Source of the DNA: Nitrososphaerota archaeon
GTDB lineage: Archaea; Thermoproteota; Nitrososphaeria; Nitrososphaerales; Nitrosopumilaceae
Length of the DNA: 64,000 bases
Direction of reading: 5' to 3'
Assembly (NCBI GenBank): GCA_021325595.1
Contig: JAJPGX010000018.1
Coordinates: forward strand, 1-64,000
Of the stretch, positions 9,749 to 18,370 are shown piece by piece. The position numbers were made by a program, and so were the translations under genes. Position 1 is the first letter of the stretch. The number at the start of each line of letters is the position of its first letter. The notes below the pieces were generated by a model. That model had not been told where the DNA came from. It saw only the letters and a list, made by a program, of their open reading frames with translations, and made no database searches.

Positions 9749-10231
9749 CTAGCTTTTCTTTCGTTCCTTGAGTCGTTGTAACATTCTTTGTTCCCCTTCT
9801 GCAAATCTTCGCTTGTCATCCTCTGTTTCGGGTTTCAAGGGAGGAACTTCTACAGTCTTGCCATCACTTCCAAGCGCCACTGATGTTACATAAGCAGTAT
9901 TTGTCAGAGTTCTTTTTCCGGTCATCAGATCTTCTGCTTCAACTGTTATTTCGATTTCCATTGATGAACGATGGGCATAGGTCAACCTAGCGTTTAGAAT
10001 TAGTGCATTTCCAACAAATACTGGCCTTAGAAAGTTCACTCTATCAATTGATGCGGTAACAGCATTTGTTCTTGAATGCCTTTGGGCAACAAGACCTGCA
10101 ATAAGATCAATCTGTTTTAGTATCTCACCACCAAAGACGTTTCCCGCAGGGTTTGCATTTGAGGGAAACATCCTTACCGTCATCTCAGCCTTGGATTCTT
10201 CGGGACTTTTTGGAGGCAACATAATCAACAC
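9749..10231 (-). CDS. Acyl-CoA thioesterase, hotdog fold (YciA/ACOT type)
   Basis: Hydrolyses acyl-CoA to the free acid and CoA. The 160-residue protein shows the single hotdog domain: ANPAGNVFGGEILKQID (24-40), with the helix residues that line the active site, then ASIDRVNFLRPV and a strand ending NTAYVTSVAL, typical of the YciA/BACH group. The C-terminal 35 residues are charged and helical. The substrate cannot be named; housekeeping removal of stalled acyl-CoA is the usual role. The start codon ATG lies 19 bases from the end of the small membrane-protein gene, in the same orientation. Confidence 0.88.
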   Translation of the reverse strand: MLIMLPPKSPEESKAEMTVRMFPSNANPAGNVFGGEILKQIDLIAGLVAQRHSRTNAVTASIDRVNFLRPVFVGNALILNARLTYAHRSSMEIEITVEAEDLMTGKRTLTNTAYVTSVALGSDGKTVEVPPLKPETEDDKRRFAEGEQRMLQRLKERKKS

Positions 10232-10249
10232 ATCAAATCAGAGATGAAT

Positions 10250-10453
10250 TTATGAGTTATTATTTTGTTTATAATATTCGTCTTGGTCCTCGTTTGTGGA
10301 ATTGTAGGAATATAACGAATCGTCTCGCACATAAGTACCAGAGTTGGCAAATTTACTATCATCTGTTCCTTTTTTGCCGTATAACTTTCTTACTACTATT
10401 CCTACTGGTCCACCAATTGCAATTATCACAAGTAACATTACAATATCAACCAT
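10250..10453 (-). CDS. Small single-pass membrane protein
   Basis: A protein of 67 residues with a hydrophobic helix at residues 3-22 (DIVMLLVIIAIGGPVGIVV), a short basic stretch RKLYGKKG, and a polar tail rich in Asn, Ser, Tyr and Asp. By the positive-inside rule the tail is cytoplasmic. It precedes the thioesterase gene by 18 bases on the same strand. I do not recognise a family. Confidence 0.55.
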   Translation of the reverse strand: MVDIVMLLVIIAIGGPVGIVVRKLYGKKGTDDSKFANSGTYVRDDSLYSYNSTNEDQDEYYKQNNNS

Positions 10454-10541
10454 TATTCATCTACGAGCGTCATGCTGAATAAACCTATTCAAGAAAATCA
10501 CTAGAATCAGATTATATTTTAGCCAAAATTACAACAATACA

Positions 10542-10748
10542 ATGAAGTATTTTTGGTGGAGACTAATAGATTACGTAATAGGAGCATTGGTTGGGGGTCT
10601 TCTTGTCTTTATTGTCAATCGTTATCTGTGTCACAAATGTCTTGGTGACGCGACGTTTGTATTTTTGCTTGGCATATGGATAGGTTTTATGCTTTTTTGT
10701 AATTTTATGTTTCAGAAATTTAAACCACAAAGTGTTCAGAAATCTTAG
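10542..10748 (+). CDS. Small two-helix membrane protein
   Basis: A protein of 68 residues with two hydrophobic helices, about 8-27 and 38-56, separated by a short loop with two cysteines (LCHKC). It has a basic C-terminus. The ATG follows a region without a clear ribosome binding site, as is common for leaderless archaeal genes. No family recognised. An inverted repeat lies just downstream (10758-10777). Confidence 0.5.
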   Translation: MKYFWWRLIDYVIGALVGGLLVFIVNRYLCHKCLGDATFVFLLGIWIGFMLFCNFMFQKFKPQSVQKS

Positions 10749-10757
10749 AGTGGCAAA

Positions 10758-10777
10758 CCTGTTTTTCCAAAAACAGG
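10758..10777. repeat. Perfect inverted repeat between two genes
   Basis: Nine-base arms CCTGTTTTT and AAAAACAGG flank two cytosines. The position just after the stop of the gene at 10542 fits a transcript-end hairpin, but the tight loop and the A-rich downstream arm also fit a protein-binding palindrome. There is no U-tract after it. Confidence 0.5.
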
Positions 10778-10837
10778 GGAATCGTGTATGGAACTATACA
10801 GAAAACAAATATAGTAATCGAAATATCCATCTGTTAA

Positions 10838-11251
10838 ATGGCAAAGTTCTTTGATGATTTTTGCAGAGATGTAATTTCTCTAGATCCAAAGATAAGATTT
10901 GCAGGAATTGCTGATGGGGATGGCACAATTGAAGGATTCTATGAAAGAAAGGGTCTCAAACCGCTTATGAAACCAGAAGAGAGAGCACAATATGCAATAA
11001 CTGCAGCTACAAGACAGTACACCAGACTAAGATGGGAATATCTACTTGGTCGAATCGTCTATGCAAGTTCGCATTATACAAAATTGACACGAGCTACAAT
11101 ACCAATTGCAGACGAGAACAGCAGGCTTGCTCATGTGCTTCTTTTGTCATTTGATGCAAATGCTGATGATTTCCATCAAATCATAACAAAAAAGATCATA
11201 CCTTTGATAAAAAAGAATATGACAAAATTTGTAAAAGAAGCAGAAAAATAA
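10838..11251 (+). CDS. Conserved small archaeal protein, function unknown
   Basis: A soluble alpha/beta protein of 137 residues. It opens with FFDDFCRDVISLDPKIRFAG, then the strand-turn GIADGDGTIEGFYER and a long helix, followed by a strand pair with IVYASSHYTKLTRATIPIA and a C-terminal Lys-rich helix. This layout recalls small ligand or roadblock-like folds, and it resembles a group of uncharacterised proteins that I know mainly from thaumarchaea. Nothing in the sequence shows catalysis: there is no conserved metal or nucleotide motif. The stop lies 4 bases from the convergent gene at 11256. Confidence 0.6.
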   Translation: MAKFFDDFCRDVISLDPKIRFAGIADGDGTIEGFYERKGLKPLMKPEERAQYAITAATRQYTRLRWEYLLGRIVYASSHYTKLTRATIPIADENSRLAHVLLLSFDANADDFHQIITKKIIPLIKKNMTKFVKEAEK

Positions 11252-11255
11252 AAAA

Positions 11256-11594
11256 TCAGTTACCAATATTTACAGAAGGTCTTTCAAGTCCTCTTTGATC
11301 AATGTATGATTGAACTCTATGATCAGAGCATACAGGAATGTTTTGGTCATTACTTTGCTGACAAAACTGCTTTATCTGTAACATCTCTTGATCACAATCA
11401 GATGTAGGTGTAGAGGAACAAGAATCTACGTCATCTTCAAGCGTAGCAATATTTTGTGGATTTTGGTTCGGGCTTGCAAACAGATTATCTCCCGTTGGTT
11501 GTTGGGATAGAAATGGCGAGCCGATAAAGTAAAACGAAAAGGCAACCACCGAGGCAAGAAACAAGGCGAGTCCAAGTCGTTTATTTCTATCCAT
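11256..11594 (-). CDS. Membrane-anchored small exported protein with four cysteines
   Basis: A protein of 112 residues whose residues 6-26 form one hydrophobic helix after a basic start (MDRNKRLG), so it is either anchored or cleaved. The outside part is polar and has Cys residues in DSCSSTPTSDCDQ, near KQFCQQ and near PVCSDH, four in all, which could pair as disulfides. No family recognised. It follows the exported protein at 11623 on the same strand by 28 bases. Confidence 0.6.
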   Translation of the reverse strand: MDRNKRLGLALFLASVVAFSFYFIGSPFLSQQPTGDNLFASPNQNPQNIATLEDDVDSCSSTPTSDCDQEMLQIKQFCQQSNDQNIPVCSDHRVQSYIDQRGLERPSVNIGN

Positions 11595-11622
11595 AAAGAT
11601 CAGTAGATTAAATTGCTGCTAT

Positions 11623-12045
11623 CTATGTTGCTTCTATTTTCATAGAAAGTGTTGGAGATAACGCATTTGGGTTGTCAATTCCTTCCCACACAAAGATCTG
11701 AGCAGTATAAATTCCCGGAACAGTAGGCATCCAAGATTGTGCAGGACTAAGTGTTTGACTAGAGTCAAGTGATCCCGTAAGCCAAGATAATGAAATAACA
11801 ACTCCGTCCTGATTTTGTATCTGAACCAAATATGCAAAGGTCTGTGGTTTGTCCTGATTGTTTACAATATCAGCAGCTATTTGGATTTGTTTGTTAACCT
11901 TTGTGTGCCATACACCATTTTCAAAAGTTGCAGTAGATGTATTATTTGCATTTGGTGATATTGTAAGACCCTCAGAATACGACGTTGGGATCATCAAGAT
12001 CGTAGATAATGCCAAAACAAGTACAATCATCAAATAGTTTCGCAT
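11623..12045 (-). CDS. Secreted beta-sandwich protein
   Basis: A protein of 140 residues with a clear signal peptide (1-24, ending TSYSEG) and a single beta-rich domain with alternating hydrophobic residues (FAYLVQIQNQDGVVISLSW) that ends in a strand with GIYTAQIFVWEG. The pattern fits an immunoglobulin-like or CARDB-like exported domain, frequent in thaumarchaeal surface proteins. No partner or ligand can be given. Probably in one unit with the gene at 11256. Confidence 0.62.
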   Translation of the reverse strand: MRNYLMIVLVLALSTILMIPTSYSEGLTISPNANNTSTATFENGVWHTKVNKQIQIAADIVNNQDKPQTFAYLVQIQNQDGVVISLSWLTGSLDSSQTLSPAQSWMPTVPGIYTAQIFVWEGIDNPNALSPTLSMKIEAT

Positions 12046-12065
12046 CAGGTGTGTTCTATTTTATC

Positions 12066-12296
12066 TTATTTTTTAGGGTTTGGAGTTGTCCTTACTTCGA
12101 TTATTTTATCTCGTAATTTTTCACCAGACATTATTCTCACATTTGATCGACTTACACCAAAATGCTTTGCAATTTTTTTAACAATCTCAACATTTGCCTG
12201 TCCTTTTACTGGTTTTGCCATTATGCCAATCTCAATATGATCATCTTTTACCTTAATGAAATCCCTGTGAAATGACACTGAAGTTTTGTAAAGCAT
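12066..12296 (-). CDS. DUF167 (YggU-type) protein
   Basis: A protein of 76 residues from the ATG whose complement is 12294-12296. Longer versions reach back to 12353 but add a hydrophobic stretch foreign to the family and overlap the divergent gene. The DUF167 signature is visible: EIGIMAKPVKGQANVEIVKK (26-45), followed by the FGVSRSNVRIMSGEKLRDK helix-strand. The family is small, widespread and of unknown function, perhaps RNA-related. In many genomes it occurs as a stand-alone gene, as here. Confidence 0.82.
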   Translation of the reverse strand: MLYKTSVSFHRDFIKVKDDHIEIGIMAKPVKGQANVEIVKKIAKHFGVSRSNVRIMSGEKLRDKIIEVRTTPNPKK

Positions 12297-12347
12297 ATAC
12301 AGTAAAACAATGTTAAGACAAATATTAAAGATAAGAGCAGGCAATAC

Positions 12348-12581
12348 GTGCAAAATAATGATGACGATCTAGAGAGACTGCATCTCTTAGATGTAATATC
12401 AAGACAGGGAATCCATGCACTTTCAAGAGAAGAACTTGAGAGATTACACACATTAATTGAGAAGAAAGATTATAGTCATAACCCAAAGGCACAAAAATCC
12501 AAAGCAAAGCTTCTCAAAAAAATTGGAAATGCAATTTACGATCATTATCAAAAACAGGGCAATTCATTTAAAACAAGCTAG
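12348..12581 (+). CDS. Small helical charged protein
   Basis: A protein of 77 residues with a GTG start. Two amphipathic helices are predicted: LERLHLLDVISRQGIHALSR with the following ELERLHTLIEKK, and a Lys-rich C-terminal helix. The repeated LERLH motif (about residues 8-12 and 30-34) gives it a short internal similarity. No family recognised. It is 20 bases upstream of the VTT-domain gene and probably co-transcribed with it. Confidence 0.55.
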   Translation: MQNNDDDLERLHLLDVISRQGIHALSREELERLHTLIEKKDYSHNPKAQKSKAKLLKKIGNAIYDHYQKQGNSFKTS

Positions 12582-12601
12582 AAGAATGGTCAGATAAGAT
12601 A

Positions 12602-13099
12602 ATGCTAAGCGAGTTTATACAATCTGTACTACATGATACATTATTCATAAAATATGGATTACTTGGGCTTTTTTTCAATGGAGTTTTTTCAAGTTTTATT
12701 CCAATACCAACTGAACTTACTGTCTCTGCACTGCTCTTGGCAGAGATCAACCCAATTGATGTGTTTTTGGTACTCACGATTGGATCTATAATTGGAGGTT
12801 ATATTGCGTATTATCTAGGCTACAATGGAAGACTGCTCAAAAAACTTCGAAAGACTCCAGAAAAGAAATACGAAGAGAAAAGCGCTGGCATAATGACCAA
12901 ATATGGATGGTTTACAGTGATTTTCTTGTCTCCTTGGATTCCAATAATAGGTGATGTCGTATCAATTGTAGCTGGCACAAAAAAATACAGTCTTGTAAAG
13001 TACACAGTTGCAATGACTACAGGCAAAACAGTAAAGTCGGTTGCAATTGTGTTCTTTGGAGTTCATTTCATCCATTGGCTAACAAGTATTCTACGCTAA
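12602..13099 (+). CDS. VTT-domain (DedA/SNARE-associated) membrane protein
   Basis: An integral membrane protein of 165 residues. It shows the VTT pattern: a re-entrant segment with FFNGVFSSFIPIPTELTVSA (24-43), a glycine-rich helix IGSIIGGYIAYYLGYNGR, and the FLSPWIPIIGDVVSIVAG re-entrant loop with its conserved proline and glycine. VTT proteins include lipid scramblases and polyprenyl-phosphate or membrane-homeostasis transporters. The short length matches the YqaA-type branch. Substrate unknown. Confidence 0.82.
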   Translation: MLSEFIQSVLHDTLFIKYGLLGLFFNGVFSSFIPIPTELTVSALLLAEINPIDVFLVLTIGSIIGGYIAYYLGYNGRLLKKLRKTPEKKYEEKSAGIMTKYGWFTVIFLSPWIPIIGDVVSIVAGTKKYSLVKYTVAMTTGKTVKSVAIVFFGVHFIHWLTSILR

Positions 13100-13138
13100 A
13101 TCAAAGATATATTACTCGTATTTTAGAATCACAGTATC

Positions 13139-15619
13139 GTGAAGACTGTTTTTCCAATAAATTATGATCTCAAGTTTGAGCCAGATTTTAAGACATTTAC
13201 TTTCAAGGGAAAAGAAAAAATCTTAATTCATGCAACAAGACCTGTAAACCAGATAGTTTTCAATTCTGCTGAGATCGATATCAAGAGATGTTCAATATCA
13301 TGGAATGGTAAAGAGATCAGGGCAAAGGCAAGACTTGCTAAGGAAAAAGAGGAAATAACAATAATTTTACCTCAGAAAATTTTTGGCAGAGCCTATCTTT
13401 CAATAGATTTTGTCGGTCATCTAAATGACAAACTTGTGGGATTTTACAGAAGCAAGTACAAGTACAAAGGAAAGGAAAGATATCTTGCCACAACCCAATT
13501 TGAGGCAGCGGATGCCAGAAGAGCATTTCCCTGCTGGGATGAACCAGAGGCCAAGGCAAGTTTTGATGTAACACTTGTAGTAGACAATGCCCTTTCTGCA
13601 ATATCCAACATGCCTATAATTTCGAAGAAAAAAACGGGTGCCAAAACAACGTACAGGTTTGATAAAACTCCAGTAATGTCCACATATCTTCTCTATCTTG
13701 GAGTAGGTGATTTTGAATACATTCAGGGCAAATCAGGAAAGACGGTTGTTAGAGTAATCACAACACGTGGAAAAAAACATCTAGGAAGACTCTCACTTGA
13801 ATTTACGAAGCAATTTCTGTCATATTTCCAAAGATATTTCAAGATTGCATACCCACTTCCAAAAATTGACATGATTGCAATACCAGATTTCGCATCTGGT
13901 GCAATGGAGAATTGGGGAGCAATTACGTTTAGAGAAACCATCTTGCTTTATGATCCAAAGACGTCATCGACTGAAACAAAACAACATATCGCAGAAGTGA
14001 TTGCACATGAATTAGCACACCAGTGGTTTGGCAATCTTGTAACCATGAAGTGGTGGAACGATTTATGGTTAAACGAAAGTTTTGCTACATTTATGGCAAC
14101 AAAGGCAGTTGATTCATTATACCCAGAATGGGACTTTTGGGATCAGTTTCTTATTTCAGAAATGACCGGAGGTCTTAGTCTTGACTCACTAAGATCTTCA
14201 CACCCAATTGATGTAAAAGTAAAAAGTCCATCAGATGTCAGACAGATATTCGATGAGATAAGCTATAACAAAGGAGGATGCGTATTGATGATGCTTGAGA
14301 ATTTTATCGGTCAAGAAAAATTCAGGCAAGGACTACACAGTTATCTTACAAAACACAAGTATGCAAATGCGACAACCGAAGATCTATGGGATGCACTTGG
14401 TGCTGCATCAAAACAACCGGTAGCGCAAATGATGAACACATGGGTAAAGCAGGTTGGATATCCAATAATTGAAGCTACTGTTAGAGATTCCAATGTAAAA
14501 TTAGTACAGAAGAGGTTTTTATTAGAAAATAGTGCCAAGGCAAAGCCTGGAAACTGGATAATTCCACTATCTATTAGAACTGGAGAGAAAACCATATCCA
14601 AATTAATGAGAGGTCCTGTCACCATACCATTCAAGGGATGGTACAAGGTAAATGATGGACAAAAGGGCTTTTACAGAGTAAAATACGATGACGAGTCTTT
14701 GGATACCTTGGGGTGGAAAATTGAATCAAAGGCGATATCAAATGTCGATCGCTGGAGCATACATCATGATGTCTACGCATTGTGCATATCAAATCAGATA
14801 CCTCTTAAAAAATATCTTGACTTTGTCAGACATTATGAGGAAGAAGATGATTATGTGGTACTATCAGACATTACAGGAAGTTTGAATTTTCTATATACAT
14901 TATTGTCACAAGAAGAAGCAGGATACCATATAAAGCAGTTCAACCAAGATTTCTTTAGGAAAATATTTGATAAATTAGGATGGGATGCAAAACCAAATGA
15001 AAGACCAACAACTGCACTTCTACGAAGTCAGATAATAGGTTCACTTGGAAAGCTAGATGATGATGAAATCATAAATGAGGCACAAAAAAGATTTGAAAAT
15101 TTTCTAAAGACCGGCTCGTTGAACCCAGACTTGCGAAATGCAGTGTATTCTATTGTGGCTTGGAATGGGAATTCAATCACGTACAAGAAAATGCTTTACA
15201 TGTATCGTAAATCCCCAACACAAGAGGAGATGGTTAGATTGTTGAGCTCACTTGCAAATTTTCAAGACAAGGCGTTACTAAGAAAGACGCTATCCTTCGT
15301 GTTATCTAAAGAAGTTCGTACACAAAATCTCTTCCAGCCGATTGCAAGGCTAGTTACAAATCCAATTGGAAAAGATCTTGTTTGGCCGTGGGTAAAAAAG
15401 AACTGGAAAGGAATTGTGTCAAGATTTGGAGTGGGAAATCCTTTGTTAAACAGAATAATTGGCAGTGTATCAATTGAAGCTGATATGAAAAAAGAAAAAG
15501 AAATCAAACAATTCTTTGCAAGACATCATGTTCCGGGAACTGAGATGAAGATTGCACAGACCTTAGAGAGAATAAGAATTCACGCAAAATTTATTCAAAA
15601 TACAAGAAAAGAATTCTAA
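13139..15619 (+). CDS. M1-family zinc aminopeptidase (tricorn-factor F2/F3-like)
   Basis: Removes N-terminal residues from peptides, probably trimming proteasome products in the cytoplasm. At 826 residues it has the usual length for archaeal tricorn-interacting factors. The substrate motif GAMEN is at 254-258, the zinc site HELAH at 290-294, and the third ligand Glu313 lies in LNESF, 18 residues on. The N-terminal beta domain (1-190), thermolysin-like domain (190-430) and C-terminal helical ERAP-like domain (500-820) follow in order. The start is GTG. No tricorn gene is visible in the window. Neighbours (the VTT protein and a small membrane protein) do not suggest a special role. Confidence 0.95.
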   Translation: MKTVFPINYDLKFEPDFKTFTFKGKEKILIHATRPVNQIVFNSAEIDIKRCSISWNGKEIRAKARLAKEKEEITIILPQKIFGRAYLSIDFVGHLNDKLVGFYRSKYKYKGKERYLATTQFEAADARRAFPCWDEPEAKASFDVTLVVDNALSAISNMPIISKKKTGAKTTYRFDKTPVMSTYLLYLGVGDFEYIQGKSGKTVVRVITTRGKKHLGRLSLEFTKQFLSYFQRYFKIAYPLPKIDMIAIPDFASGAMENWGAITFRETILLYDPKTSSTETKQHIAEVIAHELAHQWFGNLVTMKWWNDLWLNESFATFMATKAVDSLYPEWDFWDQFLISEMTGGLSLDSLRSSHPIDVKVKSPSDVRQIFDEISYNKGGCVLMMLENFIGQEKFRQGLHSYLTKHKYANATTEDLWDALGAASKQPVAQMMNTWVKQVGYPIIEATVRDSNVKLVQKRFLLENSAKAKPGNWIIPLSIRTGEKTISKLMRGPVTIPFKGWYKVNDGQKGFYRVKYDDESLDTLGWKIESKAISNVDRWSIHHDVYALCISNQIPLKKYLDFVRHYEEEDDYVVLSDITGSLNFLYTLLSQEEAGYHIKQFNQDFFRKIFDKLGWDAKPNERPTTALLRSQIIGSLGKLDDDEIINEAQKRFENFLKTGSLNPDLRNAVYSIVAWNGNSITYKKMLYMYRKSPTQEEMVRLLSSLANFQDKALLRKTLSFVLSKEVRTQNLFQPIARLVTNPIGKDLVWPWVKKNWKGIVSRFGVGNPLLNRIIGSVSIEADMKKEKEIKQFFARHHVPGTEMKIAQTLERIRIHAKFIQNTRKEF

Positions 15620-15671
15620 ACTTCAAGATATTTACCTAATGTTTAATAGTGTCACAAATTGAGCATCGCTA

Positions 15672-15875
15672 ATGAAAGCTCCTCCCTCAAAGACAAAGTT
15701 GCGAATAATAACCATAATGTTTCTTGTAGCAGGAATATGGGGAATTTTCATGGGTCTTTTTGTGTTTGAAAAGCCAAATTTCATACTCACCTCACTTGGC
15801 ATAGTCAACATTTCGCTGGCTATTTATCTTGGATTTCGTCTCTTAAAAAAAGACAATACAAATAGAAGAAAATAG
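15672..15875 (+). CDS. Small two-helix membrane protein
   Basis: A protein of 67 residues with a basic N-terminus (SKTKLR), two hydrophobic helices (about 11-32 and 36-56) and a Lys/Arg-rich tail, so both ends should be cytoplasmic. The glycine-rich first helix (VAGIWGIFMGLFVF) suggests tight packing or oligomerisation. It lies between the aminopeptidase and the antiporter, all on the same strand. Function unknown. Confidence 0.55.
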   Translation: MKAPPSKTKLRIITIMFLVAGIWGIFMGLFVFEKPNFILTSLGIVNISLAIYLGFRLLKKDNTNRRK

Positions 15876-15940
15876 CAATTTTATTTGTTTTTTCTAATTT
15901 TTGGAACCATTTTTATAATTTAGCAACTTGAAAGAGGAGG

Positions 15941-17230
15941 ATGGTAGAAACACTTAGCGTGTCACATTTGTTATCTAATGAATACATCATTCCTATTTTC
16001 CTTGGAACGATTTTTGTTGCTTCATTGTTTGCTTCAAAGATCAAAATTCCATACACCATGGTATTGGTTGCAATTGGGATCGTAATTTCAGTTACACATT
16101 TGTTTGGAATAAGCATACTTAACATAGGAGACCTAAAGATTGGTCCTAAGCTAATTCTCTATTTCATTGTCCCTCCGTTGATCTATGAAGCAATGATGAA
16201 GGTAGACAGAGAACAGTTTAAGCTAATAAGAATAACGGCTCTCGTATTAGCTACTGTTGGAGTTGTTCTTGCAACAATAGTTGGGGGACTATTGCTAACA
16301 TACGTAGCTGGCTTGCCTGCAATTACAGCTTTTGCCTTTGCTGCATTGATTGCTCCTACTGATGCTGCCATTGTAATAGAAATTTTCAGACGAGTAAAGG
16401 TTCCCAGACCACTTGCTGCCCTCATGGAATCAGAAGCCAGTTTTAATGATGCTACTGGCGTTATCATATTTTCTTCAATATTTGCAATTGCTGTAGCACA
16501 GGGTTTTGTCGTTGACACATCCACACCTGTTGAAGCAATCAATATTAACATATTAGATGAAGCCGGACATTTTGCAATAGTATTTTTCGGAGGCATTGCA
16601 ATAGGTCTTGGACTTGCTGCAGGTGCAGGCTTTCTGCACAAGCTTATGGATGAACCATTTTCAGAAACAGCATTGTCTGTCGCGGTATTATTTGGATCAG
16701 TGGTTATTGCAAATACACTTGAAGTTTCAGGACTTGTAGCAGCTGCTGCTGCCGGATTATACTTTGGCACTGTAACAATGAGAAAACAAGAAATCATAAG
16801 CGATAGAGTAAGATCATATACCTCTAACTTTTGGGAAATGATTGCCTTTTTTGCAAACTCGATTGCCTTTCTCTATCTAGGATTAAGTATGGATGTAGTT
16901 AGAATAGGGCAGAATTTACCACTAATAGGATTAGCATTTGCGGTCGTATTAGCAGCAAGAGCTGCTTCAACATACCCAGTTTTGGCAGCAATTCACAGGT
17001 TTACAAAAGAAAAGGTGCCAAAAGAATGGAGACATGTAATAATGATAGGCGGTATGCGTGGTGCATTATCGGTGGCACTTGTTGCAACACTACCAGAAGG
17101 CGAGTTTAAAGAGACGCTCAAAGCTATAACTTTCGGTGTGGTACTATCATCGCTCATAATACAATATAGTACTTTATCTAGATACATCAAAAAGGCATTC
17201 CCAGAATCAACCGTAACTAACAACAACTGA
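15941..17230 (+). CDS. Na+/H+ antiporter, CPA1 (NhaP) type
   Basis: A 429-residue antiporter with about 12 membrane helices, expected to expel Na+ in exchange for protons. The ion site has the CPA1 landmarks Thr140-Asp141 (ALIAPTDAAI) and Asn169-Asp170 (ESEASFNDATG). Other conserved features are PPLIYEAMMK (78-87), where substrate-access residues sit, and GGMRGALSVALV near residue 370, a hallmark of NhaP. The C-terminal tail is short. The ATG follows a good ribosome binding site (AGAGGAGG at 15931-15938). It differs from the antiporter at 2182 in its ion-site motif. Confidence 0.93.
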   Translation: MVETLSVSHLLSNEYIIPIFLGTIFVASLFASKIKIPYTMVLVAIGIVISVTHLFGISILNIGDLKIGPKLILYFIVPPLIYEAMMKVDREQFKLIRITALVLATVGVVLATIVGGLLLTYVAGLPAITAFAFAALIAPTDAAIVIEIFRRVKVPRPLAALMESEASFNDATGVIIFSSIFAIAVAQGFVVDTSTPVEAININILDEAGHFAIVFFGGIAIGLGLAAGAGFLHKLMDEPFSETALSVAVLFGSVVIANTLEVSGLVAAAAAGLYFGTVTMRKQEIISDRVRSYTSNFWEMIAFFANSIAFLYLGLSMDVVRIGQNLPLIGLAFAVVLAARAASTYPVLAAIHRFTKEKVPKEWRHVIMIGGMRGALSVALVATLPEGEFKETLKAITFGVVLSSLIIQYSTLSRYIKKAFPESTVTNNN

Positions 17231-17259
17231 AATATACTCAAATAATTTTAATTTTTACA

Positions 17260-18069
17260 ATGACTTCAAGCTCTGATCTAAACAAGATAGTTCTTGAGGG
17301 TATAACATATGCCAAGCTTGAAAAACATAAAAATGCAATTTCATTTTTTGACAAGGTCTTAAAACAAGATCCCAACCATGTCGATGCGTTGTATAATAAA
17401 GGAGTGTCATTACTAAAGATTGAAAAAAAGAAAGAGGCCATGACTTGTTTTGAAAAAATTCTAGAGACACAACCAAATCATGTTGAATCACTTACAAATC
17501 TAGGAAACTTGATCTCAGAGTCAGGTCAGTTTGCAAAGGCTTTAATGTATTATGATAGAGCTCTTCAAGTTGATCCAGATTACACTCCAGCGTCATATAA
17601 CAAGGCCATTTCAACAATACGACTTGAGAGATTTGATGATGCGATGCAATGTCTAAACAAGGTACTAGACAAAGAACCTGATAACATATCTGCTATTTAC
17701 TACAAGGGAATTGTCCTTGGCAAACTAAAAAATCATGAACTAGCACTTGCTTGTCTTGATATAGTCTTAGAAAAAGAACCAGAAAATTATGAAGCAATGT
17801 TTTACAAAGCAAATGAATTGTCAGAGATTGAAAGACACCAAGAAGCAATTACTATATTTGATACCCTACTAAAGCAATATCCAAAAAATGGGACAATAAT
17901 TTATGCAAAGGCAAGATGTAAGGCAGGACTTGGGGAAAATAATGATGCATTGGTTCTACTGGCCCAGGCAGTCTCATACTATGGAAAAACAATCAAGACA
18001 TGGGCTGTGAAGGACCCAATATTCGATAAGCTAAAAGAGGATGGCAGATTCAAGACTATTGTAAAGTGA
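17260..18069 (+). CDS. TPR-repeat protein
   Basis: A soluble scaffold of 269 residues built of about seven tetratricopeptide repeats of 34 residues. Examples are the segment around HKNAISFFDKVLKQDPNHVD (24-43) and those around FAKALMYYDRALQVDPDY and FDDAMQCLNKVLDKEPDN. Such arrays bind partner proteins. A basic, less regular end (about 235-269) caps the array. Its stop lies 1 base before the start of the gene at 18071, so the two are almost certainly one transcript. They stand directly upstream of the tubulin-like gene on the same strand. No enzyme domain is present. Confidence 0.88.
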   Translation: MTSSSDLNKIVLEGITYAKLEKHKNAISFFDKVLKQDPNHVDALYNKGVSLLKIEKKKEAMTCFEKILETQPNHVESLTNLGNLISESGQFAKALMYYDRALQVDPDYTPASYNKAISTIRLERFDDAMQCLNKVLDKEPDNISAIYYKGIVLGKLKNHELALACLDIVLEKEPENYEAMFYKANELSEIERHQEAITIFDTLLKQYPKNGTIIYAKARCKAGLGENNDALVLLAQAVSYYGKTIKTWAVKDPIFDKLKEDGRFKTIVK

Positions 18070-18070
18070 C

Positions 18071-18370
18071 ATGTCAGAGGAGATACTAAAAAAATTAAAG
18101 CATTTGATTGCGGCAGGTATTGGAGACACCAGAAGGTTGCGTGATATGCTAGACACAGTAAAACGGGGGGAACCCCTTGTTCTTTCAGATTTTAAGTATA
18201 TTGAAGAATTGACAACAGTCAAAACAGAACAACAGGATAAATCCGCATCACCTACACCTAAACTTGCCAATATGGATGAATCACTTAGTCTTTTAAGGAT
18301 AAGGCTTGCAGAAGGTAGTATTACAATAGAAGAATTTCGTGAACTGAAAAAGGCAATAACTGAAGACTAA
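18071..18370 (+). CDS. Small helical protein with SHOCT-like C-terminus
   Basis: A protein of 99 residues. The first 50 residues (ILKKLKHLIAAGIGDTRRLR onward, then LVLSDFKYIEEL) match the N-terminal module of the membrane protein at 8933. A polar linker leads to a C-terminal SHOCT-like hairpin (SLLRIRLAEGSITIEEFREL), a short oligomerisation or anchoring motif often found at protein ends. It is tightly coupled to the TPR gene upstream, with one base between stop and start. The function is unknown. Sharing its module with a membrane protein suggests a common partner (inference). Confidence 0.7.
   Translation: MSEEILKKLKHLIAAGIGDTRRLRDMLDTVKRGEPLVLSDFKYIEELTTVKTEQQDKSASPTPKLANMDESLSLLRIRLAEGSITIEEFRELKKAITED

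Noticed and set aside
16183-16797. Minus-strand frame of 204 codons inside the antiporter gene
   Set aside because: Low-complexity Ala/Ser/Thr/Ile sequence mirrored from membrane-helix codons; no protein character.
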